A stretch of DNA of 64,000 nt, taken from Oscillospiraceae bacterium (GTDB lineage Bacteria > Bacillota_A > Clostridia > Oscillospirales > Ruminococcaceae). Below are positions 53,279-61,125 of this stretch, piece by piece. The stretch is from positions 1 through 64,000 of the forward strand of contig JAGAJA010000057.1 of NCBI GenBank assembly GCA_017829075.1, in the 5' to 3' direction. The notes beneath the pieces are model-generated. The model was not told the DNA's origin and made no database searches. It was given only the letters and a program-made list of their open reading frames with translations. A program made the translations under genes and the position numbers. Numbering within the stretch: position 1 is the stretch's first letter; the number at the start of each line of letters is the position of its first letter.

Positions 53279-54027
53279 TCACATGACCTCCTTGATATTT
53301 GCCATTGACAGATATTTCTTATCCAGAAGCTTATCTGTGATTATCTTCACCTGACCAAGCTGTGCGAATGTTACTGACGCAGTCTGACCGAATTTTGAAT
53401 GATCCGCCAGAACGTATACAGTCTGGCTGTTCTGAACTGCTGCGGACTTAACGCTTGCCTCGCTGCGGTCTGATGTTGAGATACCTCCCGAAAGCGAAAT
53501 CGCGTTTGCCCTATAAAGCTTTTGGAAAAGTTATAGCGTTGCAGGCTGCTAACGCATTCCGCACCCACTATCGCCTCGGTGGTGAGCTTTATCTCTCCGG
53601 CAGGGATATACACCCTAAATCCTCTCTGAGCCAGCTTCTTGGCGTGAGGTAATGCGTCTGTCACAAAGGTCACATTCTTGTCGGGCAGAAAATCAATCAT
53701 CTTTTCCGTAGTTGTTCCTGCGTCAATGAAAACAAAATCACCGTCATCTATCAGCGACGCGGCAAACCTTGCTATCGCCGTTTTTGCCTCCGTGAACATT
53801 TTGGATTTGGAGTCAACATAATGCTCGACCAGCTTTATGGAGCGCTCATCTGTCGATATCGCTCCGCCGTGCACCTTTTTAACCAGCCCTTTTTCATCAA
53901 GCAAAGTCAGGTCGCGGCGCACAGTAGATTCAGAGGCTTCCAGCAGTCTGCACAGCGCGGTAAGGGTCACACTTTTGTTTTGCCTCACCTGCTCCAGTAT
54001 TACGGAATATCTTTCCTCTGTCAACAT
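53279..54027 (-). pseudogene. DeoR-family repressor gene with a 1-nt frameshift
   Basis: Residues 1-55 (RYSVILEQVRQNKSVTL, split; winged helix) and the following sensor domain are normal up to NFSKSFIG. There the frame breaks: the plus strand reads GCCC (53508-53511), where one extra C would restore the frame. The remaining codons then encode a standard DeoR C-terminus (ANAISLSGGISTSDRSEAS, then ADHSKFGQTA) that stops at 53279, directly before fruK. As sequenced, the product is 218 aa with an aberrant tail. It may be a real mutation, phase variation, or a sequencing error. Confidence 0.85.
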
Positions 54028-54366
54028 TTTATCACCTTCCGAATAACAGATTTAGACTGATTTTGAGCGATTATGACTGTTTCTGGCACAATAATAACAC
54101 AACGAAAATAGAAAATCAATAGGTTTCAGCCAAATTCGTACAAACATATAATTTGAGCCTTATTGTTTTATGGGTTTTCACAATAAACGATGCACTTTTA
54201 TCTGCGAGCACGACCCGTTTGATGAGGGTTGTCTGTTATGTTATGGATATTCCAGCGTGACTTTCCAAAATTCTCCCCCCGAAAAGGTGATGACAAATGA
54301 AGATTCGTGAAGTATAATAGATTGAGTAACAGAGTATTAGGCATAACTGAAAGGAAAAAATGATCT
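54028..54366. other. Divergent control region between deoR and the lipoprotein gene
   Basis: It holds the deoR promoter on the minus strand: TTGATT (54114-54119), 17 bp, TATTAT (54091-54096). Near it are repeated TCA.AATC motifs (54056-54078) that could be DeoR operators. On the plus strand ATGACA (54290-54295), 17 bp and TATAAT (54313-54318) would drive the lipoprotein gene. No ORF of interest. Confidence 0.6.
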
Positions 54367-55038
54367 ATGAGAAAAAGGAGAATATTTGCTGCCGTCATTG
54401 CGGCGTTAATGCTTTCAGGCTGTTCGGTTTTGGAGGATCTGCCCTCTGAAGCTGACGATTCTGCTGAAGCCGTAATATCCACCGAGGAGGATTTGTTTTC
54501 GGATACCAGTGAGAAAACATCACTGTCCTACGGCACAGGGTTAGAGGAGATCACAATAACCGCGCAGCAGGATCCCGACCCCGACAGACAGATAGTACAT
54601 AGAAGGACTCCCGTGCGGCAGATAAGCGGAATAGACGTTAACGGAAATTCGCTTTCAAACGACTTCTATTTCTACCGCAATCTGCTTTCTGGGACATATA
54701 AACAGGCATACGACCAGATCTATTCGGCACTGTATAACGGCAGCCAGACCGTCAATATGAGCGTTTCGGTTCAGTCCGCGGATATTGTGGATATAGTGTA
54801 CAGCGTATATTATGATCACCCGGAGCTTTTCTGGGTAGACAGCTCGTTTACCTATTACATGAACGGAAGCGGAATATCTCGGATTATACTGAACCTTCCG
54901 ACGATTACGGATATATCGACGACTGGAGCGATGAGGACTGGGATACAGATGATGATTGTTATGATTATTATGACGATTGTTATGATTACGATGATTATTG
55001 CTGGTAAAGGACAGAACACCGTTTGTTCTTGCAGATAA
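54367..55038 (+). CDS. Lipoprotein with probable frameshift near the C-terminus
   Basis: A 223-aa ORF. The first 19 residues end in LSGC, a clear lipobox. A Ser/Asp/Glu-rich linker follows, then a folded part (YDQIYSALYNGSQ, YYDHPELFWVD), which resembles the N-terminal part of secreted transglutaminase-like proteins. After about residue 172 the frame gives a Met/Ile-rich tail, whereas the next frame gives an acidic Asp/Tyr-rich tail ending at 55005-55007. I suspect a 1-nt deletion near 54884. Function unknown. Confidence 0.5.
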   Translation: MRKRRIFAAVIAALMLSGCSVLEDLPSEADDSAEAVISTEEDLFSDTSEKTSLSYGTGLEEITITAQQDPDPDRQIVHRRTPVRQISGIDVNGNSLSNDFYFYRNLLSGTYKQAYDQIYSALYNGSQTVNMSVSVQSADIVDIVYSVYYDHPELFWVDSSFTYYMNGSGISRIILNLPTITDISTTGAMRTGIQMMIVMIIMTIVMITMIIAGKGQNTVCSCR

Positions 55039-55081
55039 AACGATATTTCGGGTTAATTAATTGCACTATAAGGAGATACAT

Positions 55082-57113
55082 ATGAAGAAAAGAAAAATAA
55101 TCGTTTCCGCAGTGACTGCTGCGGCAGTAATAGCGCTTTCCGGTTGCTCCGGCGATGTCGAGAAGACGCCGGATGCGAGCGGCGCAATATCTGAAGATTA
55201 CACTCAATCCACTCAATCCACTCAATCCACTCAATCCACTCAATCCACTCAATCCACTCAATCCTCCCATACAAGTGACATCACCGCCGATGAACAAGTC
55301 GGCGGCTAGCACGGATATTTACGAAGCGATAAGCGCACAGTACAGCGACGATGTGCGTATCGTATATCAGACCGGCGGTACGAGCCAGTGGTATTTTGAT
55401 TTTTCCAACAGTTCGTTACAGAGGTATGTTAATATTGACGTCGACATTGAGCTGGTTGACGAGCTTCCAGAAGCAAGCATGGGAGATCCTGATACACTTG
55501 CTGATTTCGTTTCATGGGGAATTGAGAACTACCCGGCGGAGAAAATGGGACTTGTGTTCTGGAATCACGGCGTCGGCAGCATCAGCGGCGTCTGCTTTGA
55601 TGAAAATAACAACAGCGACAGCCTTTCCTTGAGGGAGATTGATCAGGCGCTGAATTCAGTTTACGACCAGATGACGGATAAGTTTGAGTTCATCGGCTTT
55701 GATGCCTGCCTTATGAGTACTCTTGAAACAGCGAATATACTTGTACCCTATGCGGATTATATGTTCGCTTCTGAGGAAACCGAACCAGGCGGCGGTTGGA
55801 ATTATACCGACATCATGAATTTCCTTGCGGAAAACCCTGACGCTGACGGAGCAGAGCTTGGGCAAATGCAATGCGAAAGCTACTATCAGCACTGCATAGA
55901 CAACGGAGATTACGAAGGGGCGACCTTTGCGATAACCGACCTTTCCGCGCTTGACGAGCTGCTTGTTTCCTTTGACCGGACGGCAAAGGAGATGTACGAA
56001 AGCGGTAAACTGAGCGATATTTCCCGTGCGATTTACGGGGTTGATAATTTCGGCGGCAACAACCGCAGCGAGGGCTATACCAACATGGTGGATCTCAAGG
56101 GACTTCTGAGCGCAGTGCAGCCCTATGCTCCGAATGCCTCGGAAACTCTGGAGAAGCTGGAGAATGCCATAGTTTGCAGTGTGAATGGCCCGCAGCACAA
56201 CGGCGCAGGAGGTCTTTCACTCTACTATCCGCTGTCTGTTCAGGGCTCTCAGGAGCTGTCCATTTTCTCGGATATATGCACTAGCAGCTACTATCTGGCG
56301 TTTGTGGATCAGGCAGCATACGGCACGACCGGCGGAGATATTTTCGGCTATGACAACGACTATATTCTGGACGACTGCGAGGATCTGTGGGATCAGGACT
56401 ATAATGCGGACGACAACATCGGTTCAAACAGCGGTGATTTCTGTCAGGCGGACGAAAACAGCACGATAAGTGTTGAAAGCGTGTATTTCGATGAGGACGG
56501 CACCTACACCGTTCAGCTCGCGGATATGGAAGCGTTCAATTATGCAACGTGCAGCCTTTTCGCAGAATTCGACGGAATGAGCGTATTCCTCGGTGAGGAC
56601 GATGATGTAATTACAGATTATGACAGCATGATGCTTCAGGATAACTTTGACGGAAGCTGGGTTTCTTTAGGAGGAATGCCGCTTGCGATCGAAACAGTAT
56701 GCGTCACTGACGATGTGAGCGTATATACCTGCCCGATCCTGCTGAACGGGGAGCAGACCAACCTGCGTATTGAGTACGACTGGAATTCTAAGCAGTGGAG
56801 TGTTATCGGCGCATGGGCTGGCATCGACCCGCAGACCGGCGCGGCGGCAAGAGAAACGGTTCGCCTGAAGGACGGCGATGTTATTACTCCGCTGTATCTC
56901 GCTATTTCAGATGATTTCAGCGAATACATCGACGCAGGAGAATACACCGTGAGCGGCGACATTGTGATAGAATACCTGACGCTGCTTGAGGGTGATTTCA
57001 GCTATTCAATGACACTATATGACGTTTATGGAAACTGCTACTTCACGAACATGGTTACATTCACATGCGATGAAAACGGCGATGTTTATTTCTACCCCGA
57101 TGACCTTGGATAA
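55082..57113 (+). pseudogene. Broken C11 (clostripain-type) protease gene
   Basis: A lipoprotein start (ATG 55082, LSGC lipobox) runs in frame through seven 9-bp repeats and stops at 55307-55309. The clostripain domain continues in a different frame to 57113. The catalytic His (WNHG) and Cys (DACLMS) are intact, but the stretch of the intact paralogue (61126) with GWTILLYLCG is missing and replaced by KSAASTD. So there is a deletion plus a frameshift. An internal ATG (55290) could give a leaderless protein. It is probably a pseudogene. Confidence 0.75.
55202..55264 (+). repeat. Seven tandem copies of a 9-bp unit
   Basis: The unit ACTCAATCC encodes Thr-Gln-Ser in the lipoprotein frame and Leu-Asn-Pro in the protease frame. 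Because the unit is 9 bp, changes in copy number do not shift the frame. Confidence 0.95.
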
Positions 57114-57161
57114 GTGATAAGGGCTGCGCAATGATTTTGAGAAGGTCAAAAAAAATCCGTA

Positions 57162-57190
57162 TTGACAAATCGGAAAATATATGTTATAAT
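57162..57190 (+). promoter_or_regulatory. Promoter of the glycine riboswitch leader
   Basis: TTGACA (57162-57167), 17-bp spacer, TATAAT (57185-57190); transcription should start near 57197. Confidence 0.9.
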
Positions 57191-57220
57191 CCAGATTGAC
57201 AAAACATATTATATCGGAGG

Positions 57221-57535
57221 ACGATACAGGGAGAGAACGCTTATACTATTTCCTAATCAACCTATATATAGGTTGAACCAACCGCCAAAGCGGTTGGAGC
57301 GGCGAAGCCGCAGGAAATCCGTTCAATACTGAATCTGTCAAAACCTTTGGTTTTGACAAGCCGCCTTGCAGGCGGCTCACCTTATAGACAATGTCTATAA
57401 GGTGATTAAGAATCAGTATTATGCGTCACCGAAGGGGAAATGCAGAAACTCTCAGGTAAAAGGACTTGTATCCGACGATACTCTGGAAAGCAATGGCGCA
57501 CCGACGGGGGAAATCTTTCAGGTAAAGCGACAGAG
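57221..57535 (+). promoter_or_regulatory. Tandem glycine riboswitch (first aptamer enlarged)
   Basis: Aptamer 1: P1 GATACA (57223-57228) with TGTATC (57467-57472), the GGGAGAG/CTCTC stem, and the conserved CACCGAAGG and CTCAGGTAAAAGGAC. Aptamer 2: P1 CTCTG (57481-57485) with CAGAG (57531-57535), GCACCGACGG and TTTCAGGTAAAGCGAC. In aptamer 1 the P3 arm, normally a short hairpin, contains about 180 extra nt. The genes downstream encode serine dehydratase, so the switch links glycine level to serine or glycine catabolism. Confidence 0.88.
57241..57422 (+). repeat. Hairpin-array insertion in P3 of glycine aptamer 1
   Basis: Domain 1: ATTTCCT (57248-57254) pairs with AGGAAAT (57312-57318) around three hairpins (57258-57275, 57278-57297, 57299-57311). 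Domain 2: AATACTGA (57325-57332) pairs with TCAGTATT (57413-57420) around three hairpins (57336-57358, 57359-57377, 57378-57404). The hairpins are perfect, 5-12 bp with 3-5-nt loops, except 57258-57275, which is self-complementary throughout. The outer base ACGC (57237-57240) pairs with GCGT (57423-57426). Confidence 0.85.
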
Positions 57536-57580
57536 GCACAAACGCATTCAGCAATGCGGATTTGTGTCTCTTTTTGTTTT
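57532..57580 (+). terminator. Riboswitch-controlled terminator
   Basis: The 5' arm (57532-57548) overlaps the 3' strand of aptamer-2 P1 (CAGAG). It pairs with 57553-57571, followed by TTTTTGTTTT. Glycine-stabilised P1 would prevent the terminator, giving an ON switch. Confidence 0.88.
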
Positions 57581-57751
57581 GTCTGCCTGACGAAAACGCA
57601 GCCTTGTGACCTAAAATCCGGAGAATAATTCTCACCGGCAAGTATGCTGAGGGCGATTTCGGCAAAAATAAACTGCACGGAAAAGCGAAATTACGTCAGC
57701 ATACACGTCGGCAGTTAATCTTTCCACTATTGATAAGCGGAGGAAAATGCT

Positions 57752-57931
57752 ATGGAAGTTCTTATTAACGGAATGAAAATTCCTCAGAACATAAAAAACG
57801 AACATCAAGAAAATGTGAGCGGGCTTTCTTCGAATGTGGCATTTCTAGGTAACCGGAGAATTAACCGCCCGGAGAACGTAATATTGATTGACTGCGTAAA
57901 TACTGAGAATTCGGCGGTGGGACGATCATGA
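57752..57931 (+). CDS. Small ORF (59 aa) overlapping sdaAB
   Basis: An ORF between the riboswitch terminator and sdaAB with GGAGG 8 nt before its ATG. Its stop codon overlaps the sdaAB ATG (ATGA), so translation of sdaAB may depend on it. The peptide is hydrophilic with one Cys near residue 48 and no membrane helix. I do not recognise a family. The ribosome-binding site and ATGA coupling support it as a real gene or leader peptide. Confidence 0.55.
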   Translation: MEVLINGMKIPQNIKNEHQENVSGLSSNVAFLGNRRINRPENVILIDCVNTENSAVGRS

Positions 57932-58602
57932 AAGTAAGTATTTTTTCAGTCATCGGGCCGGTCATGATAGGGCCGTCAAGTTCCCATACTGCTGGGGCGG
58001 CGCGGCTTTCCGGCGCGGCAAGAACTATTTTCGGCAGACCAGTAAAAAGTGTTAGTTTCGGGCTGTGCGGTTCCTTTGCAAAGACATGGTGCGGTCACGG
58101 AACTGATCTTGCGCTTGCGGCGGGGGCGCTTGGGCTTTCCGCCGATGATGAGCGCCTTCCCAAAGCCTTTGAGATCGCAGAGGAGCAGGGCATTGACATC
58201 AGCTTTTATGAATCAGAATATGAGTCGGAATATGAAAACACCGTGGTCATGCGTTTTTCTGATTTTGAGGGAAAGACCGAGGAGATCATCGGTTCGTCCA
58301 TAGGCGGAGGTCAGATCGTGATAACCTCGGTGGACGGTTTCCGTACTAATCTTACACTCACCAATCCGGTGCTGCTTATCCGGCAGACCGATTCAAAGGG
58401 AATTGTTTCCGCAGTGAGCGGAGTGCTTGCGAAGCGGGATTTCAATATCGCACAGATGCAGCTTATCCGCCGCGCGAGGGGCGGGGCGGCCTGCTGCGTG
58501 ATAGAAACCGACCTCCCGTTGCCGGAGGAAATAGCGGAAGAAATCTCGGCGATCCCCGGAATAGAAAGCGCCGAGATAATCAGACCTTTTTCAGGAGCGT
58601 GA
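57928..58602 (+). CDS. sdaAB: L-serine dehydratase, beta subunit
   Basis: A 224-aa beta subunit of the oxygen-labile Fe-S serine dehydratase (serine to pyruvate and ammonia). The N-terminal domain contains GPSSSHTAGAARL; the C-terminal ACT domain (about 150-220) has KGIVSAVSGVLAKRDFNIAQM. It starts at the ATGA shared with the small ORF, and sdaAA follows 4 nt later. Control by the glycine riboswitch upstream is expected. Confidence 0.93.
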   Translation: MKVSIFSVIGPVMIGPSSSHTAGAARLSGAARTIFGRPVKSVSFGLCGSFAKTWCGHGTDLALAAGALGLSADDERLPKAFEIAEEQGIDISFYESEYESEYENTVVMRFSDFEGKTEEIIGSSIGGGQIVITSVDGFRTNLTLTNPVLLIRQTDSKGIVSAVSGVLAKRDFNIAQMQLIRRARGGAACCVIETDLPLPEEIAEEISAIPGIESAEIIRPFSGA

Positions 58603-58606
58603 AAGT

Positions 58607-59500
58607 ATGTACAATTCATTCAGCGAGCTTATCGGTATCACACGGAAACGTCATATTCCGATCTGGAAAGCGGTTATTGAAGAGGAAACAGAGCTGACCG
58701 GAGCTTCTGCGGAGAAAATATACGAGGTATTCTCAAAGCGCTTTAAGATAATGGAGCAGTCAGCAAAAAAAGCGCTTGGCGCGCCGCAGCCTACTGTTGC
58801 AAATCTTGTTTCAGGATTTTCAGTGCAGCAGTGGAGTTACGCTGAGAACGGCAGGACGATATGCGGCGGGCTGATAAACCGCGCAATGGCATATGCTCTT
58901 TCCGGAATAGAGGTAAATGCTTCTATGGGAAAGATCTGCGCGGCGCCCACTGCCGGATCCTGCGGAATACTTCCGGCGGTACTGATCTCGCTGAGAGATG
59001 AGTTCGACCTGCCTGAAGAAACGGTGATTCACGGGTTGATTACGGCGGCGGGAATAGGATCTGTGATCACCCAGAACGCGACTGTTTCCGGCGCGGAGGG
59101 AGGCTGTCAGGCGGAGTGCGGCGCGGCGGGAGCAATGGCTGCGGCGGCTGCGGTGGAGATGATGGGACATTCTCCGGAGGACGCGATGAGCGCGTTTTCT
59201 ATTGCTCTGATAAACATTATGGGACTTGTGTGCGACCCGCTTGCCGGGCTGGTGCAGATACCATGCGCGCAGAGAAACGCTTCTCAGGCGATAAACGCGC
59301 TGATCAGTGCCGATCTTGCGATAGGAGGCATGGTCGTTCCTGTTCCGCCGGATCAGGTGCTTGACGCAATGTTCAGAACCGGGAAAATGCTGCCGGAGGC
59401 TCTGCGTGAAACCGCGCAGGGAGGAATTGCCGCAACTCCCCGCGGAATGGAGATCGCGGAAAAGATATTCGGCGAGAGAAAGCTTGGAAAGGAAAGCTGA
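58607..59500 (+). CDS. sdaAA: L-serine dehydratase, alpha subunit
   Basis: A 297-aa catalytic subunit. Fe-S ligand Cys are in AAPTAGSCGILP, GGCQAECGAAGAMAAAA and MGLVCDPLAGLVQIPCAQRN. The protein is the usual length. GAAAG precedes the ATG. With the beta subunit it deaminates serine under anaerobic conditions. A bidirectional terminator follows at 59523. Confidence 0.94.
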   Translation: MYNSFSELIGITRKRHIPIWKAVIEEETELTGASAEKIYEVFSKRFKIMEQSAKKALGAPQPTVANLVSGFSVQQWSYAENGRTICGGLINRAMAYALSGIEVNASMGKICAAPTAGSCGILPAVLISLRDEFDLPEETVIHGLITAAGIGSVITQNATVSGAEGGCQAECGAAGAMAAAAAVEMMGHSPEDAMSAFSIALINIMGLVCDPLAGLVQIPCAQRNASQAINALISADLAIGGMVVPVPPDQVLDAMFRTGKMLPEALRETAQGGIAATPRGMEIAEKIFGERKLGKES

Positions 59501-59522
59501 CTTTTCTCCGTATTAAAACAAG

Positions 59523-59553
59523 AAAAACCTCCCCTTTATTACGGGGAGGTTTT
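59523..59553. terminator. Bidirectional terminator between sdaAA and mgsA
   Basis: An 11-bp stem (59524-59534 with 59543-59553) has U-rich flanks on both strands and separates convergent genes. Confidence 0.85.
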
Positions 59554-59570
59554 GTAGAATTATGCTTATT

Positions 59571-59969
59571 TCAACTGCGCATATATTCGCGCCAGTCGAG
59601 GTCGCCGCGCTCCAGAGCGTGTATAAGCGCTTCTGCGGTAGCGATATTGGTTGCCACAGGAATATTATGCACGTCACAAAGACGCAGAATATTGATGTCG
59701 TTCGGTTCATGGGACTTTGCGTTAAGCGGGTCGCGGAAGAAGATCAGCAGGTCTATCTCGTTGCAGGAAATGCTGGAAGCAAGCTGCTGGTCGCCGCCCT
59801 GTGAGCCGCTCAAAAAGCGCTGAATGTGAAGTCCCGTAGCCTCTGCCACAAGCTTGCCGGTGGTGCCGGTGGCGCGGATATCATGGTGGCTGAGAATACC
59901 GCAGTACGCGATACAGAACTGAACCATCAGCTCTTTTTTGGAGTCATGTGCGATGAGTGCTATATTCAA
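59571..59969 (-). CDS. mgsA: Methylglyoxal synthase
   Basis: A 132-aa enzyme making methylglyoxal from dihydroxyacetone phosphate, a phosphate-starvation bypass of lower glycolysis. It has IALIAHDSKK at the start, GTTGKL, the catalytic-site segment SGSQGGDQQLA and FFRDPLNAKSHEPND. The start codon is TTG at 59969, with GGAGGG upstream, since no ATG fits. It follows minD by 13 nt in the same operon. Confidence 0.92.
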   Translation of the reverse strand: MNIALIAHDSKKELMVQFCIAYCGILSHHDIRATGTTGKLVAEATGLHIQRFLSGSQGGDQQLASSISCNEIDLLIFFRDPLNAKSHEPNDINILRLCDVHNIPVATNIATAEALIHALERGDLDWREYMRS

Positions 59970-59982
59970 GGCTGCTCCCTCC

Positions 59983-60720
59983 TTAGTTAATGTTGATGGT
60001 GAGCGGAACTTCCTCACCGAGGATACGTCTGGCGATAGCGGCATAAGCCTTTGCACCGCCGCAGTTCGGAGGAAGCGGCTGACCCTTTGCGCCGCAGATC
60101 TTTATGTTCATGTCCTCAGGAACAACTCCAATAAGCGGAATTCCCACGTTGTCCATTACCTCGTCGAGATCGTACAGAATTTCCTCGTCCTTGAAGTTGG
60201 GGCTTACCTTATTAATGACAAGACGCTGATTTGTACAGTTCTTTACATACAGGAAGTCCGACAGGATAGCGCCGTCCCGGACGCATACCGTATCCGGCGT
60301 AGTTACCATCAGGATAAGCTCAGCCGCTTTGATTACGCTGAACACGGAGCTGCCGATGCCGGCAGTGTCCATGATTATGTAATCAAAGTGCTTGCGCATT
60401 TCCTCGCAAACTTCCATAATCTTTTCAGGGTTAATATCAATAAACGGGTTTCTGGTAGCACAGACAAGGTAAAGATTGTCCACCCGGTCAACCTTTGTCG
60501 TTGCTGTTAGGATATCAATTTTGCCCTCAAGATATTCACCGATATCGTGCTTTACCTTATCTTTGATGCCGAGCATGATGTCAAGGCATCTCAGACCGAA
60601 GTCCAGCTCGACCACCAGAGTCTTTTTGCCGAGAGCCGCAAGAGCAGTGGCTACATTTGCAGATGTGGTGGACTTTCCGGTGCCGCCTTTTCCTGCTGTT
60701 ACCGCAATGATCTGTGACAT
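59983..60720 (-). CDS. minD: Septum site-determining protein MinD
   Basis: A 245-aa MinD/ParA-type ATPase that helps place the division septum. It has the deviant Walker A KGGTGKST (about 11-18), VVELDFGLRCLDIMLG and a C-terminal amphipathic tail. AAAGGGG precedes the ATG. minC and minE are absent next to it; mgsA follows. A related cytosolic ParA-type protein is the alternative, but the DFGLR motif favours MinD. Confidence 0.88.
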   Translation of the reverse strand: MSQIIAVTAGKGGTGKSTTSANVATALAALGKKTLVVELDFGLRCLDIMLGIKDKVKHDIGEYLEGKIDILTATTKVDRVDNLYLVCATRNPFIDINPEKIMEVCEEMRKHFDYIIMDTAGIGSSVFSVIKAAELILMVTTPDTVCVRDGAILSDFLYVKNCTNQRLVINKVSPNFKDEEILYDLDEVMDNVGIPLIGVVPEDMNIKICGAKGQPLPPNCGGAKAYAAIARRILGEEVPLTININ

Positions 60721-61125
60721 ATAATTCCCCTTTCAATCTGTTCTCTGCATACCCTGAAACGAGGAATATGCACCCAGAATAATCATAATCACTTCTTACC
60801 TTATATTCTATCACAAAAGACGTATAAATGAAAGCGTTTTTTTGCATTATTCAAAAATTTGTGAAAAATCTGTAAATTTACCCCGTTTTTTTGTGCATTA
60901 TTTTGCATTTTTAATCCATAAATGAGGCAAATTTTATGTTTGTTATACCTGCTAACAAGTTACTTGATGAATTGACACTTCATAATCCGTTGCAGTTAAA
61001 ATTATTTGCGATGCATAAGAAATGATTATATTCAAAAATAAGGCAGGTATTGACATTTCCGGCATAATATAATAAAATAAGTACGAAAGAAATTATCTAT
61101 GCGATTTGCATAAGGAGGATCTGCA
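60721..61125. other. Divergent region between minD and the C11 protease gene
   Basis: About 400 bp, A+T-rich, no ORF. On the plus strand TTGACA (61050-61055), 17 bp, TAAAAT (61073-61078) serves the protease gene. On the minus strand only a weak -10 (TAGAAT) is visible before minD. Several T-rich stretches but no strong palindrome. Confidence 0.6.

Noticed and set aside
55202..55264. 9-bp tandem repeat as a CRISPR array or phase-variation switch
   Set aside because: There are no spacers, and the unit length is a multiple of three, so copy-number change alone cannot switch the frame.
57241..57422. Hairpin array as a CRISPR or REP cluster
   Set aside because: The hairpins differ in sequence and are nested in closing stems inside conserved riboswitch sequence; there is no repeat-spacer pattern.
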